This document shows, one piece after another, positions 17,215 through 24,934 of a DNA stretch of 64,000 nucleotides; positions within the stretch are counted from its first letter, which is position 1; each line of letters begins with the position of its first letter. The notes beneath the pieces are model-generated. The model was not told the DNA's origin. It saw only the letters and a program-made list of their open reading frames with translations, and did not search any database. Position numbers and translations under genes: made by a program. The stretch spans positions 80,623-144,622 of the forward strand of contig NZ_MAEJ01000007.1 of assembly GCF_009933175.1 (NCBI RefSeq). The letters run 5' to 3'. The stretch is from Candidatus Enterococcus huntleyi. GTDB lineage: Bacteria > Bacillota > Bacilli > Lactobacillales > Enterococcaceae.

Positions 17215-17913
17215 TTATTTTTGATACTCAATCCCGAATAAACAATTGGTGTACATGAATTCAATGATCTCAAGTTCCTCACTAGTCGAATCACTGTTAT
17301 AATAACTCGATAAAAGTTCATTGAACTGTCCAAATATAGCTTCAGGAATCGACAATAAGCCTAATCCCTGGGTAAACATCTTTTTATTCGCAGTTAATAG
17401 TGCCGTACGTCTATTTCCATCCCAAAAAATTTGGTTCTTAGAAATAAATAGGAATAAGCGGATTGCTTTTTCTGTCTCTGATATTTTCTGATTGATTATT
17501 TCAGCATATCTTTTTTCTATCGCAGCTTCCGTCAACATTGGTGGAACATATCTTCCTTTATTGGTCGAAACTTCTACCCCTCCCGTCCGTATTTCACCTG
17601 GGAAAAGCGTATCTTCAGCCGCGACTATCCGATTAATTCGCTCACTCGTCTCAATCAAAAGCTCCTGTACATCATTTAAAAGTACTTCAAATCCTCTTTT
17701 AAGATTAACAATAGTCAGTACCTCGTCGACAGTGACATTATTGGCTTGATTGTATTTGATAATTTCTTCAGTTTGTAAAAGTGTTGTATTCAACCCTTCA
17801 AATTTACCAGCATTGTAGACAAGTTCAACAATATTTTTCTTCAATAAATAGACAGACTCTTTATGAGATAATTGATATTTATCCGGAAACTTGAACATTA
17901 TTTGTTCATTCAT
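17215..17913 (-). CDS. Fic-fold protein with degenerate active site
   Basis: A 232-residue protein with the Fic domain layout: an N-terminal inhibitory-helix region (YNAGKFEGLN), the flap FPGEIRTGGVEV...YVPP, and the Fic loop at 161-169. Active Fic enzymes AMPylate targets with H-x-F-x-(D/E)-G-N-(G/K)-R. Here the loop reads QIFWDGNRR, so the catalytic His is Gln161 and the Gly/Lys is Arg168. The inhibitory motif (S/T)-xxx-E-(G/N) also lacks its Ser (Ala35). The rest of the fold looks intact. It may bind nucleotide without transferring it, or do other chemistry. It is monocistronic with no antitoxin beside it. Confidence 0.75.
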   Translation of the reverse strand: MNEQIMFKFPDKYQLSHKESVYLLKKNIVELVYNAGKFEGLNTTLLQTEEIIKYNQANNVTVDEVLTIVNLKRGFEVLLNDVQELLIETSERINRIVAAEDTLFPGEIRTGGVEVSTNKGRYVPPMLTEAAIEKRYAEIINQKISETEKAIRLFLFISKNQIFWDGNRRTALLTANKKMFTQGLGLLSIPEAIFGQFNELLSSYYNSDSTSEELEIIEFMYTNCLFGIEYQK

Positions 17914-18099
17914 TTTTTCCCCTCTTACGTGTTCACAGTATGATTATAACAGATAATGAATTGTATTTAAGTTTGATGTAGAAATAAATCTCAGAAAAGT
18001 AGATTAACCATACGTTGAAAACGTTTTTTTGTAAAGGGATTTTGTAGTGAACGCTCTTCCTACCCATATCTGATTTCTCCCTTCACTTTATCCACACAA

Positions 18100-18143
18100 T
18101 AAAAAAGCCAAGTACCCAGAATTTTCTCTGAATACTTGGCTTT
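18100..18143 (-). terminator. Rho-independent terminator of the ABC-2 exporter operon
   Basis: Stem AAAGCCAAGTA (18104-18114) / TACTTGGCTTT (18133-18143); on the minus strand it runs into a T-tract. Confidence 0.85.
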
Positions 18144-18155
18144 CACTGTATAATT

Positions 18156-18911
18156 TTATAATTCCTTGTTACGAATGATCAAAGTGCTAGCTACCAATGA
18201 AAGTATAGTTACCACAGCACTAACGATGACGTAGGGTAAAATCTCATCAGATTTCAATTGACCGACACCTAAGACTTGAATAAAGCCTAAGAAGTCAAAA
18301 TATCTCAATTGGTCCCATTCTGTAATTGTATAAATGATTTGAACAGCAATTGGATAGACCACGATCAAGATTGCGGCACCGACCATGCTGCCTAAGCCAA
18401 CTAGTAACAGACTTGCCAAACTAAATACGACACTGATTAACAGGCTAATCGCAACTGCTAATAGGAAAGTTTCCAACACAAATGAGAAGAAATCTGCTTG
18501 TGTGCTACCGAATTTTAGGTAAGCTGTTAACATCACTGCTGCAAAATGAAGCACGATGAAAAATGTCAGATATAACACTTGACTGATGTATTTTGCTACA
18601 ACAAATTGTAAACGGCTAACACCGGCGGTCAATGAATTCTTGTATGTTTTTTGTGAGAATTCGTAGCCGAACACGATCACGAAGACACCGATTAATAAAT
18701 AGACCAATATGCTACTAGAAAAAACGGCTGCATCGATCGATGTTTTCAGATCAATCCCTGATGGCAGGGTTGTATCCATGTTCACACCCATGCCGACTGA
18801 GTTTCCAGTTAAGACGTTGACGACGGCGAAGGCAATCATCACGATGCCTGTCACGATAAATCCCTTTGTATGTAAAACTCTATAAAAATCTGCTTTAATT
18901 AATCGAATCAT
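18156..18911 (-). CDS. ABC-2 type transporter permease
   Basis: Membrane subunit of an ABC exporter: 251 residues with about six transmembrane helices and the large first extracytoplasmic loop seen in bacitracin/lantibiotic-immunity permeases. The ATG at 18911 is chosen because GGGGGA lies 7 bases upstream; a GTG at 18929 lies before it. It begins 2 bp after the ATPase stop, so the two genes form one operon. Substrate unknown; peptide antibiotic self-protection is the commonest role of this family. Confidence 0.85.
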   Translation of the reverse strand: MIRLIKADFYRVLHTKGFIVTGIVMIAFAVVNVLTGNSVGMGVNMDTTLPSGIDLKTSIDAAVFSSSILVYLLIGVFVIVFGYEFSQKTYKNSLTAGVSRLQFVVAKYISQVLYLTFFIVLHFAAVMLTAYLKFGSTQADFFSFVLETFLLAVAISLLISVVFSLASLLLVGLGSMVGAAILIVVYPIAVQIIYTITEWDQLRYFDFLGFIQVLGVGQLKSDEILPYVIVSAVVTILSLVASTLIIRNKEL

Positions 18912-18912
18912 G

Positions 18913-19863
18913 TTATTTTCCCCCTGCACTGTTCGCGTTTGTATTCGTCACGTTTTGGACCAACTCGGTAAAGTAATTTTCCAAACTATTTTCTTGTTTT
19001 TGAATTTGGTTGACTAAGATATCATTTTGCACCAATAATTTATTGATGGCTTTAATTTCCAATGTTTCATCTAAAATACGAATCTGATTGGCTGTCGTTA
19101 CTTCGAAATTCGTGATCTGGTTTTCATTCAAGATCATCGCCGCTTTCTTCGCGTCTTCCACGTCAACGACAATCGCTGTTGTCACCAAGTTATCAAACTC
19201 TTCTTTCGAGATTTCTTGAATCATCGTTCCTTCATTGATAAAGCCAAAACGATTAGAGACTTGATATAATTCCGTTAAGATATGACTTGAGATGATAATT
19301 GTCGTATTGCGCTCACGATTAATCCGTTCTAAAATTCCTCTAAATTCAATAATTGCGATTGGATCCAACCCATTAATTGGCTCATCCAAGATTAAGAAAT
19401 CCGGATTACTAACAAGGGCCATCGCGATTCCCAAACGTTGCTTCATGCCTAATGAAAAGTTCTTGAACTTTTTCTTGCCTGTATCTGCCAAGTTGACGAA
19501 TTCTAACGTTTCGTCAATCATTGAGAAATCATGGATACCTTTTTGAATGCACATGATTTTCATATTTTGGTAAGCCGTCATCTTGTTGTATGCCGCTGGA
19601 CTCTCGATTACTGAACCGGTCCGTTGTAAGCTATTTTGGTAGCCTCTCGTGCCTTTTCGATTTCCTAGTAAAGCAATTTCTCCACCAGATGCTTCTTTCG
19701 ATAAATCCGTGATTAATTTCATGATCGTCGTTTTCCCAGAACCGTTCCGACCAATCAAGCCGTAGATATCGCCTTTTTTCACCGTCAGCGATACATTATT
19801 TAAAGCATATTGTTTCCCAAATTTTTTCGTCACATTATTTAAAGTTAGAATATTTTCAGTCAT
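18913..19863 (-). CDS. ABC transporter ATP-binding protein (BcrA-like)
   Basis: ATPase of the ABC-2 exporter, 316 residues. Walker A is GRNGSGKTT, the signature is FSLGMKQRLG, Walker B is FLILDEPINGLDP, and the switch His is in ISSHILTEL. The extended C-terminus of about 90 residues is typical of BcrA-type subunits. The start at 19863 has GAGGAGG upstream; the 14 extra upstream codons would cover that site. Direct repeats at 19909-19948 lie in front of the operon. Confidence 0.9.
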   Translation of the reverse strand: MTENILTLNNVTKKFGKQYALNNVSLTVKKGDIYGLIGRNGSGKTTIMKLITDLSKEASGGEIALLGNRKGTRGYQNSLQRTGSVIESPAAYNKMTAYQNMKIMCIQKGIHDFSMIDETLEFVNLADTGKKKFKNFSLGMKQRLGIAMALVSNPDFLILDEPINGLDPIAIIEFRGILERINRERNTTIIISSHILTELYQVSNRFGFINEGTMIQEISKEEFDNLVTTAIVVDVEDAKKAAMILNENQITNFEVTTANQIRILDETLEIKAINKLLVQNDILVNQIQKQENSLENYFTELVQNVTNTNANSAGGK

Positions 19864-19906
19864 TGTTGTTTCCTCCTCTTTCGATAGTCTTACTTTACCA
19901 AGCATT

Positions 19907-19948
19907 TCTTAACTCAGGTCTTAACTAATTCTTAACTCTTTCTTAAAT
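19907..19948 (-). promoter_or_regulatory. Helically phased TTAACT direct repeats upstream of the ABC-2 operon
   Basis: TTAACT occurs at 19909, 19921 and 19932, and TTAAAT at 19943, spaced 12, 11 and 11 bp. Such repeats on one face of the helix are the usual site shape of OmpR-family response regulators. They lie 46-85 bp before the ATPase start. Confidence 0.5.
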
Positions 19949-19949
19949 C

Positions 19950-20002
19950 GAAAAAAACAGCTCCATTTATACTTGATATGCCAAGTATAAATGGAGCTGT
20001 TT
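19950..20002 (-). terminator. Terminator with 21-bp perfect stem
   Basis: Arms 19955-19975 and 19982-20002 pair perfectly around a 6-bp loop (ATATGC). On the minus strand the hairpin is followed by a T-run, so it ends the amidase/amino-acid transporter operon 72 bp after its last stop. On the plus strand there is no T-run. Confidence 0.85.
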
Positions 20003-20074
20003 ATGGAGTTATTTCTATACTATTATTGACTACAGTCAACTTAGAGAGAGCTATGACTCTAATACTAGCTATTG

Positions 20075-20755
20075 CTATATTCTTGCTTCTGGTTTCATCT
20101 GATACCGATTCTCGTAATGTCGTTCTAGTCGAGTTTGACCCCAACCAATTGCGACACACAGGAGCCAGTAAATAATCGCTACGAGAATATATAAGGTCAT
20201 ATAATCAAAGGTCCGACCACCGACAATTTTAGCTTTTTGGAAAATATCTGGGATAGTAATCATCGCCGCTAACGAAGTCCCTTTTAATAAATCCATCGCC
20301 ACATTTCCTAAAGCAGGCACGGAAATCCGGAATGCTTGAGGCAGGATAATCTTGCGCATGACTTTTCCAAACGGCAGTCCTAAGGCATAAGCGGCATCCC
20401 ATTGACCATTCGACACACCTGCAATTGAGCCGCGATAAATCTCCGCTATAAACGCGCTACTTGTTAGACTAAAACAGATACATGCAGCGGTCAGTGCACT
20501 GAGCTGGTATGGCAAGCCAAAATAAAGTAAAAACAATAGAACCAAGCCGGGCACTCCTCGTAAAAAGGAAATATAAAACCGCACGGCAGCCTTAATCAAT
20601 TTTGACGGCAACATGCCCAAAACGGTTAGAAGAATGCCCAGTACATTACCCATGAAAAATGTCACTAAACTAATGCCCAACGTATACGGCAACCCTGTCA
20701 GCAGAAAGGGAATCGAATCCACCATCAACTGAAAATCGATTTTCGGGATATACAT
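20075..20755 (-). CDS. Amino-acid ABC transporter permease (HisM/TcyB-like)
   Basis: Membrane subunit of a polar amino-acid importer: 226 residues, about five transmembrane helices, with the ATPase-contact loop around AYALGLPFGKVMRKIILPQA. It follows the binding-protein stop with no gap, so the two are coupled. The family resembles the cystine importers TcyB/TcyL. No ATPase gene lies next to it, so it must borrow one encoded elsewhere. Confidence 0.88.
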   Translation of the reverse strand: MYIPKIDFQLMVDSIPFLLTGLPYTLGISLVTFFMGNVLGILLTVLGMLPSKLIKAAVRFYISFLRGVPGLVLLFLLYFGLPYQLSALTAACICFSLTSSAFIAEIYRGSIAGVSNGQWDAAYALGLPFGKVMRKIILPQAFRISVPALGNVAMDLLKGTSLAAMITIPDIFQKAKIVGGRTFDYMTLYILVAIIYWLLCVAIGWGQTRLERHYENRYQMKPEARI

Positions 20756-21604
20756 CTATTCGGCAGAGACACTTTCTTCAATTTTTTCTTTCGGCTCCAC
20801 AGATACGTCGGTCTGGAAATAGCCTTCAGAAATTTTTGCAGTCGTGCCGTCTTCCTGCATTTCTTTTAAAACTTCATTGATTTTTTTGCTTAACGCAACA
20901 CTCTCTTTTTTCATTAAGAATCCTGTGTGATTGGCGTTAAAATAAACATCCTCCAAAATTTTCACAGGGATATCAGGTAGCGCACCGACCGACATTTTTT
21001 GTAGATAATAGTCATTTAGAATGACGTCCGTCCGGCCATTTGCGACATCCGTCAGGTATTGATCATTTGTGGCATTGTCGTATGTCACAAGCTCGGCACC
21101 ATATTTCTCAGCAATCTTCATATAACTTGTGTTAGGCTCGCCAGCTGCTTTTTTGCCCTTCAAATCTTCAAGTGAAGTAATGCCAGAGCTATCGCTTTTA
21201 CGAACAATCATACTATCAAATGAGTACTTAATTGGCGATGACAACATGAATTTTTTGCCTCGTTCACCAGATAAACCAAAGTCGTTGGCCGCTAAATCTG
21301 ACTCGCCTTTATCTACCGAAGTAATTTGACCATCGACATTATATTCCTTGAATTCTACTTCAAGGTCCAAACGCTTAGCGACTTCCTTAATCACATCGAT
21401 ATCATAACCTGTTAGTTGATTGTCATCATTATAATACGAAGATGGAAAGAGCGTGCCCGATGTTGCGACCGTCAATTTCTTCGCCTTCTCAACTTTTTCA
21501 AAGCTTTCATCTTTACTTGTTTGCGCCTTGTCTGTTGTCCCGCCACAAGCCGCCAAAACCATTGTTAATGCAACCACACTTAAACCTACTACGAACTTTT
21601 TCAT
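20756..21604 (-). CDS. Amino-acid ABC transporter substrate-binding lipoprotein
   Basis: Receptor lipoprotein of 282 residues in the type II (SBP_bac_3) family. The signal peptide ends in the lipobox LAAC (Cys at about 20). The family pattern is visible in LTGYDIDVIKEVAKRL and the second lobe NGRTDVILNDYY. It starts 9 bp after the amidase stop, so amidase, receptor and permease form one transcript. A cystine- or other amino-acid-derivative ligand is an inference from family and context. Confidence 0.88.
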   Translation of the reverse strand: MKKFVVGLSVVALTMVLAACGGTTDKAQTSKDESFEKVEKAKKLTVATSGTLFPSSYYNDDNQLTGYDIDVIKEVAKRLDLEVEFKEYNVDGQITSVDKGESDLAANDFGLSGERGKKFMLSSPIKYSFDSMIVRKSDSSGITSLEDLKGKKAAGEPNTSYMKIAEKYGAELVTYDNATNDQYLTDVANGRTDVILNDYYLQKMSVGALPDIPVKILEDVYFNANHTGFLMKKESVALSKKINEVLKEMQEDGTTAKISEGYFQTDVSVEPKEKIEESVSAE

Positions 21605-21613
21605 TTGATTTCC

Positions 21614-23092
21614 CTACGCTTCCCGATAATATTTTGGTAATTTAAATTTTTCTTCTCGTTCAAATAACTGCCCTACTTGCAGTAACAAATCTTCGCGCCC
21701 TTTTGATGCCATGAACTGAATTCCAAGAGGTAAGCCTGCCTTAGTAACATGTGTCGGCAAACTAATCGCTGGCTGCCCCGTCAAATTAGCTAGTTGGGTA
21801 TACGGCGTGATGGCAAGACTTTTCTCGAACATTTGATAGATTAATTCACTCAACTTAGCCGCTGATTTTCCTTCAGCATTAGCTAGCTCTCGGCGGATAT
21901 GATCACTTTGCAAGTCTTGATCAATTCTTGGTGCACTATCAGCTGCAGTCGGTGTTAAAAATAAATCATATTCTTCAAATAATTGCTCCATGGTGTTCGC
22001 CGCTTTATCCCAAAGTTGGAGTGCGCGAACATATTGACTCGCTGGCAATTGTAAACCATATTGGTAGATGCCCCACGTCATCGGCTCCATATCAGCATAA
22101 GTCAACGGTCGACCGAGCCCAAGACGAATCCCCTCGAACATTGAGGCTGTTTCCGCCCCGTTCATCAAATAATAGCTATCAATTAACTGACGCCCATCCA
22201 CAGGATAGGCAATCTGCGTGACCTCATGCCCTTGCTCTTCTAAAAATTGGACTGCCTCGTGTACCGCTTGTTCCGCTTCGTCAGAGACTGGCGTGCCCAC
22301 TGGCGATTCCGTCAAAAAGGCAATCTTCAAACGCTTTTTATTAGCTGCCTCTTGATGTTGCCACTCCGCTTGTGGCGTTTGATAAGGTGCTGCTTTCGAG
22401 GTACCACGTAACTGATAAAATAGTGCTTCAGTATCTCGCATCGAAACAGTCAACGCAAAATCAATCGAAGCCCCTTGCCAGCCACGCCAACCACCAGGTC
22501 CTACTGGCATACTACCCCGGGTTGGTTTCAAACCAATCAAGCCGCTAAATGAAGCCGGAATGCGAATCGATCCGCCGCCATCACTGGCGCCAGCAAGCGG
22601 AAATAGCCCACTCGCCACCGCAGCTGCTGCCCCGCCGCTTGAACCACCTGGTGAATAATCCAGATTCCAGGGATTTCTCGCTGGTCCATAAATCACTGGA
22701 TCAGAGACATTTTTAAAGCCAAATTCTGGCGCCGTTGTCTTTCCTAGTGGCGTCAGTCCAGCTAATTCAAGTTTTTTCACAAAGTTATCTGTAGCGCTTG
22801 CAACATTCTCGGTAAATAAGCGCGAACCAGAAGTTGACTTCATGCCTTTTTTGTCTTGACCCAACATTTTTAAAGGAATCGGTAAGCCCTGAAAAGGCCC
22901 CTCAGTCGCTGCCGTTTCTTTCGCTGCTTTAGTTGCATATTGTTGTTTAGCCATTTCTGGTAGCCACTCGACAAACGCATTTAATTGGGGATTTTGCTCC
23001 TTAACCAAGCGATTCCGTTCATCAATCCATTCCGGTACACTTATCTTCTTTTTTTGAAACTGCGAGGCATAATACAATCCATCTTTAATCAT
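21614..23092 (-). CDS. Amidase (amidase signature family)
   Basis: Amide hydrolase of 492 residues, cytosolic (no signal peptide). The Ser-cisSer-Lys triad can be placed at Lys75 (LPIPLKML), Ser151 (GGSSGG) and Ser175 (DGGGSIR), with the expected 24-residue spacing between the two Ser. The sequence is nearer to 6-aminohexanoate-cyclic-dimer hydrolase-like and general amidases than to GatA; no gatB or gatC is near. It heads the operon with the amino-acid transporter, so it may hydrolyse an imported amide. RBS AAAAGGAGG. Confidence 0.88.
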   Translation of the reverse strand: MIKDGLYYASQFQKKKISVPEWIDERNRLVKEQNPQLNAFVEWLPEMAKQQYATKAAKETAATEGPFQGLPIPLKMLGQDKKGMKSTSGSRLFTENVASATDNFVKKLELAGLTPLGKTTAPEFGFKNVSDPVIYGPARNPWNLDYSPGGSSGGAAAAVASGLFPLAGASDGGGSIRIPASFSGLIGLKPTRGSMPVGPGGWRGWQGASIDFALTVSMRDTEALFYQLRGTSKAAPYQTPQAEWQHQEAANKKRLKIAFLTESPVGTPVSDEAEQAVHEAVQFLEEQGHEVTQIAYPVDGRQLIDSYYLMNGAETASMFEGIRLGLGRPLTYADMEPMTWGIYQYGLQLPASQYVRALQLWDKAANTMEQLFEEYDLFLTPTAADSAPRIDQDLQSDHIRRELANAEGKSAAKLSELIYQMFEKSLAITPYTQLANLTGQPAISLPTHVTKAGLPLGIQFMASKGREDLLLQVGQLFEREEKFKLPKYYREA

Positions 23093-23182
23093 GAGATCCT
23101 CCTTTTATTTCAATGGTTATTATTATACAGGTTCTGCTATATTTTACGGTCAACTTTGCTTGTGCAGTTCTTCTCATATTCA

Positions 23183-23212
23183 TTGAGTTTGTCCTTCTAT
23201 ATGTGGTATTAT
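23183..23212 (+). promoter_or_regulatory. Promoter of the AMP-forming ligase
   Basis: TTGAGT (23183-23188), 18 bp, TATTAT (23207-23212), with a TGn extension directly before the -10. It lies 50 bp before the start codon. Confidence 0.55.
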
Positions 23213-23262
23213 GTGGGCGTATTTACAAATGAGTTATCAAATTAAAAGAAGGAAGTGTCAAA

Positions 23263-24789
23263 ATGCTTGCAGATTTGACGTACCAACCACTAAATTTATA
23301 CAGTAACTACCGCGACGCTGCGCAAGTTACACCCGATACAGCGATTATCCTAGACCAACTACTCCCAGCTTTTCCAACACTTGGTTATGAGACAACCTAT
23401 GAACTCAGTCACCAAGAAATTCTAAAGCGTGCCTACCAATTAGCGCAGATGGGTGTTACTGCCGGCGATAAAATTATTCTCTATAAAAGTCCCAAATTTG
23501 ATACCTATTTGTTAGCAGTAGCAGCCTCTTATTTAGCGGCGGTGCCTGTGATGGTTTCTTACCATCTCCCTTACGAAACGATTGAGGTCTTTGTCGACCG
23601 TCTTGAGCAACCGTATATTTTATTTGATGAAGAAACGGAAGAAAAAGCCAATAAAGTCAGCAACTTAGCCGCTGATAAAAAATTAGCTGTCCGCGATTTA
23701 CTCTTGCAAGAAGCGATTGCTGTCCCACAAGCGAGCTTAGATAAAGATGAGATTGCCTATATGACTCACACTTCTGGAACCACCGGAATCCCAAAATTAA
23801 TCTGTCATTCCGCAAATTCTATGGGCTGGCGCACAAAATGGCAAAAAACAATCTTCACAAAAATTGCCGAACTAAAATTAGTGGCCTTCCACATTTCGCC
23901 TGTTCACTCACGCTTTAACATTGGTGTTTCATCCCTAATGGCGATGGGCTTTCCCATGATGCCACTAGCAAAAGCAACTAGTTCGCATCTCGTGCGCATG
24001 CTCAAACAATATCCGCCGATTGCTTTAGAAACACATCCGAATAACTTCGTTCAATGGACGCAGATAGCCAAATCTTCCCCTGAAGCGTTTGCCAGCATCC
24101 GCTATTACCATTCAACCTTTGATGCCATTAACAATCAGACAATGGCAACATTCTTAAGCGCAACCGATCAACCTGAGCCAATCTTTTTACAAGTCTACGG
24201 TCAAAGTGAATGCGGCCCAATGATTTTAAAAGCACACACACTCGACTCACTAAAAGATTCCAATGCCCGCGATATGGGTGTCGGTCTTGAAGAATTAACC
24301 AAAGCCCGGATTACGGATGAACAAGGCAATCCACTTCCCGACAACACGGACGGACACATTCAATTTCTATCAAAAGGTCGCGCCTTAACCTACTATAAAG
24401 AGGATGCGCGTTTCACAGAAAATGTTTACGGCGACTGGTGGGACAGTGGCGATTGGGGCATGATTGATGACCAAGGCCATCTCTTCTTAAAAGATCGTCA
24501 AGTCGATTTGGTCGATACCATCAATAGCACCCTAGCCATTGAAGATTACTTACTCGATCAACTACCTTTCTTAGAAGAAGTCGTGATCGTCCGTGGCAAA
24601 GATAACGCACCACAACCAATTATTGCCGTCGCTGACTCACATGAAATGAATTGGGATGCTTGGTGGGAACAAGTCCATAATCTCCCAAGATTAAATGAAC
24701 CCATCATCCGCAAATTCGAGGACATCCCACATACTGCAACAATGAAAGTCCAACGATTACAAATTGAAAAAGAATTAAAAGGTGAATAA
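23263..24789 (+). CDS. AMP-dependent acyl-CoA synthetase/ligase-like protein
   Basis: Adenylate-forming enzyme of 508 residues. The P-loop is THTSGTTGIPK, an A5-like motif is QVYGQSECGP, and the hinge/A8 region is WDSGDWGMID...DRQVDLV. It activates a carboxylic acid with ATP. The carrier, either CoA or a protein, is unknown. A C-terminal lysine of the A10 type (ATMKVQR) is present. It stands alone between two terminators with no acyl carrier or thioesterase nearby, so the substrate cannot be inferred. RBS AAGGAAG. Confidence 0.82.
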   Translation: MLADLTYQPLNLYSNYRDAAQVTPDTAIILDQLLPAFPTLGYETTYELSHQEILKRAYQLAQMGVTAGDKIILYKSPKFDTYLLAVAASYLAAVPVMVSYHLPYETIEVFVDRLEQPYILFDEETEEKANKVSNLAADKKLAVRDLLLQEAIAVPQASLDKDEIAYMTHTSGTTGIPKLICHSANSMGWRTKWQKTIFTKIAELKLVAFHISPVHSRFNIGVSSLMAMGFPMMPLAKATSSHLVRMLKQYPPIALETHPNNFVQWTQIAKSSPEAFASIRYYHSTFDAINNQTMATFLSATDQPEPIFLQVYGQSECGPMILKAHTLDSLKDSNARDMGVGLEELTKARITDEQGNPLPDNTDGHIQFLSKGRALTYYKEDARFTENVYGDWWDSGDWGMIDDQGHLFLKDRQVDLVDTINSTLAIEDYLLDQLPFLEEVVIVRGKDNAPQPIIAVADSHEMNWDAWWEQVHNLPRLNEPIIRKFEDIPHTATMKVQRLQIEKELKGE

Positions 24790-24819
24790 GTCAGAATAAT
24801 AAACTAATTAAATAGAAGA

Positions 24820-24880
24820 AAAAAAGATTGTCGCAAATCCGAGTTGAAAACTCAGGTTAGCGACAATCTTTATTTATTTT
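24820..24880. terminator. Rho-independent terminator
   Basis: Stem AAAGATTGTCGC (24823-24834) / GCGACAATCTTT (24860-24871) with an inner GAGT/ACTC stem, followed by a T-rich tail. It separates convergent genes. Confidence 0.85.
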
Positions 24881-24934
24881 TCGAAAAGATTTTGTCTCAA
24901 AATCTACTCATTCTACTTCTTTGCTTAAATTAAG

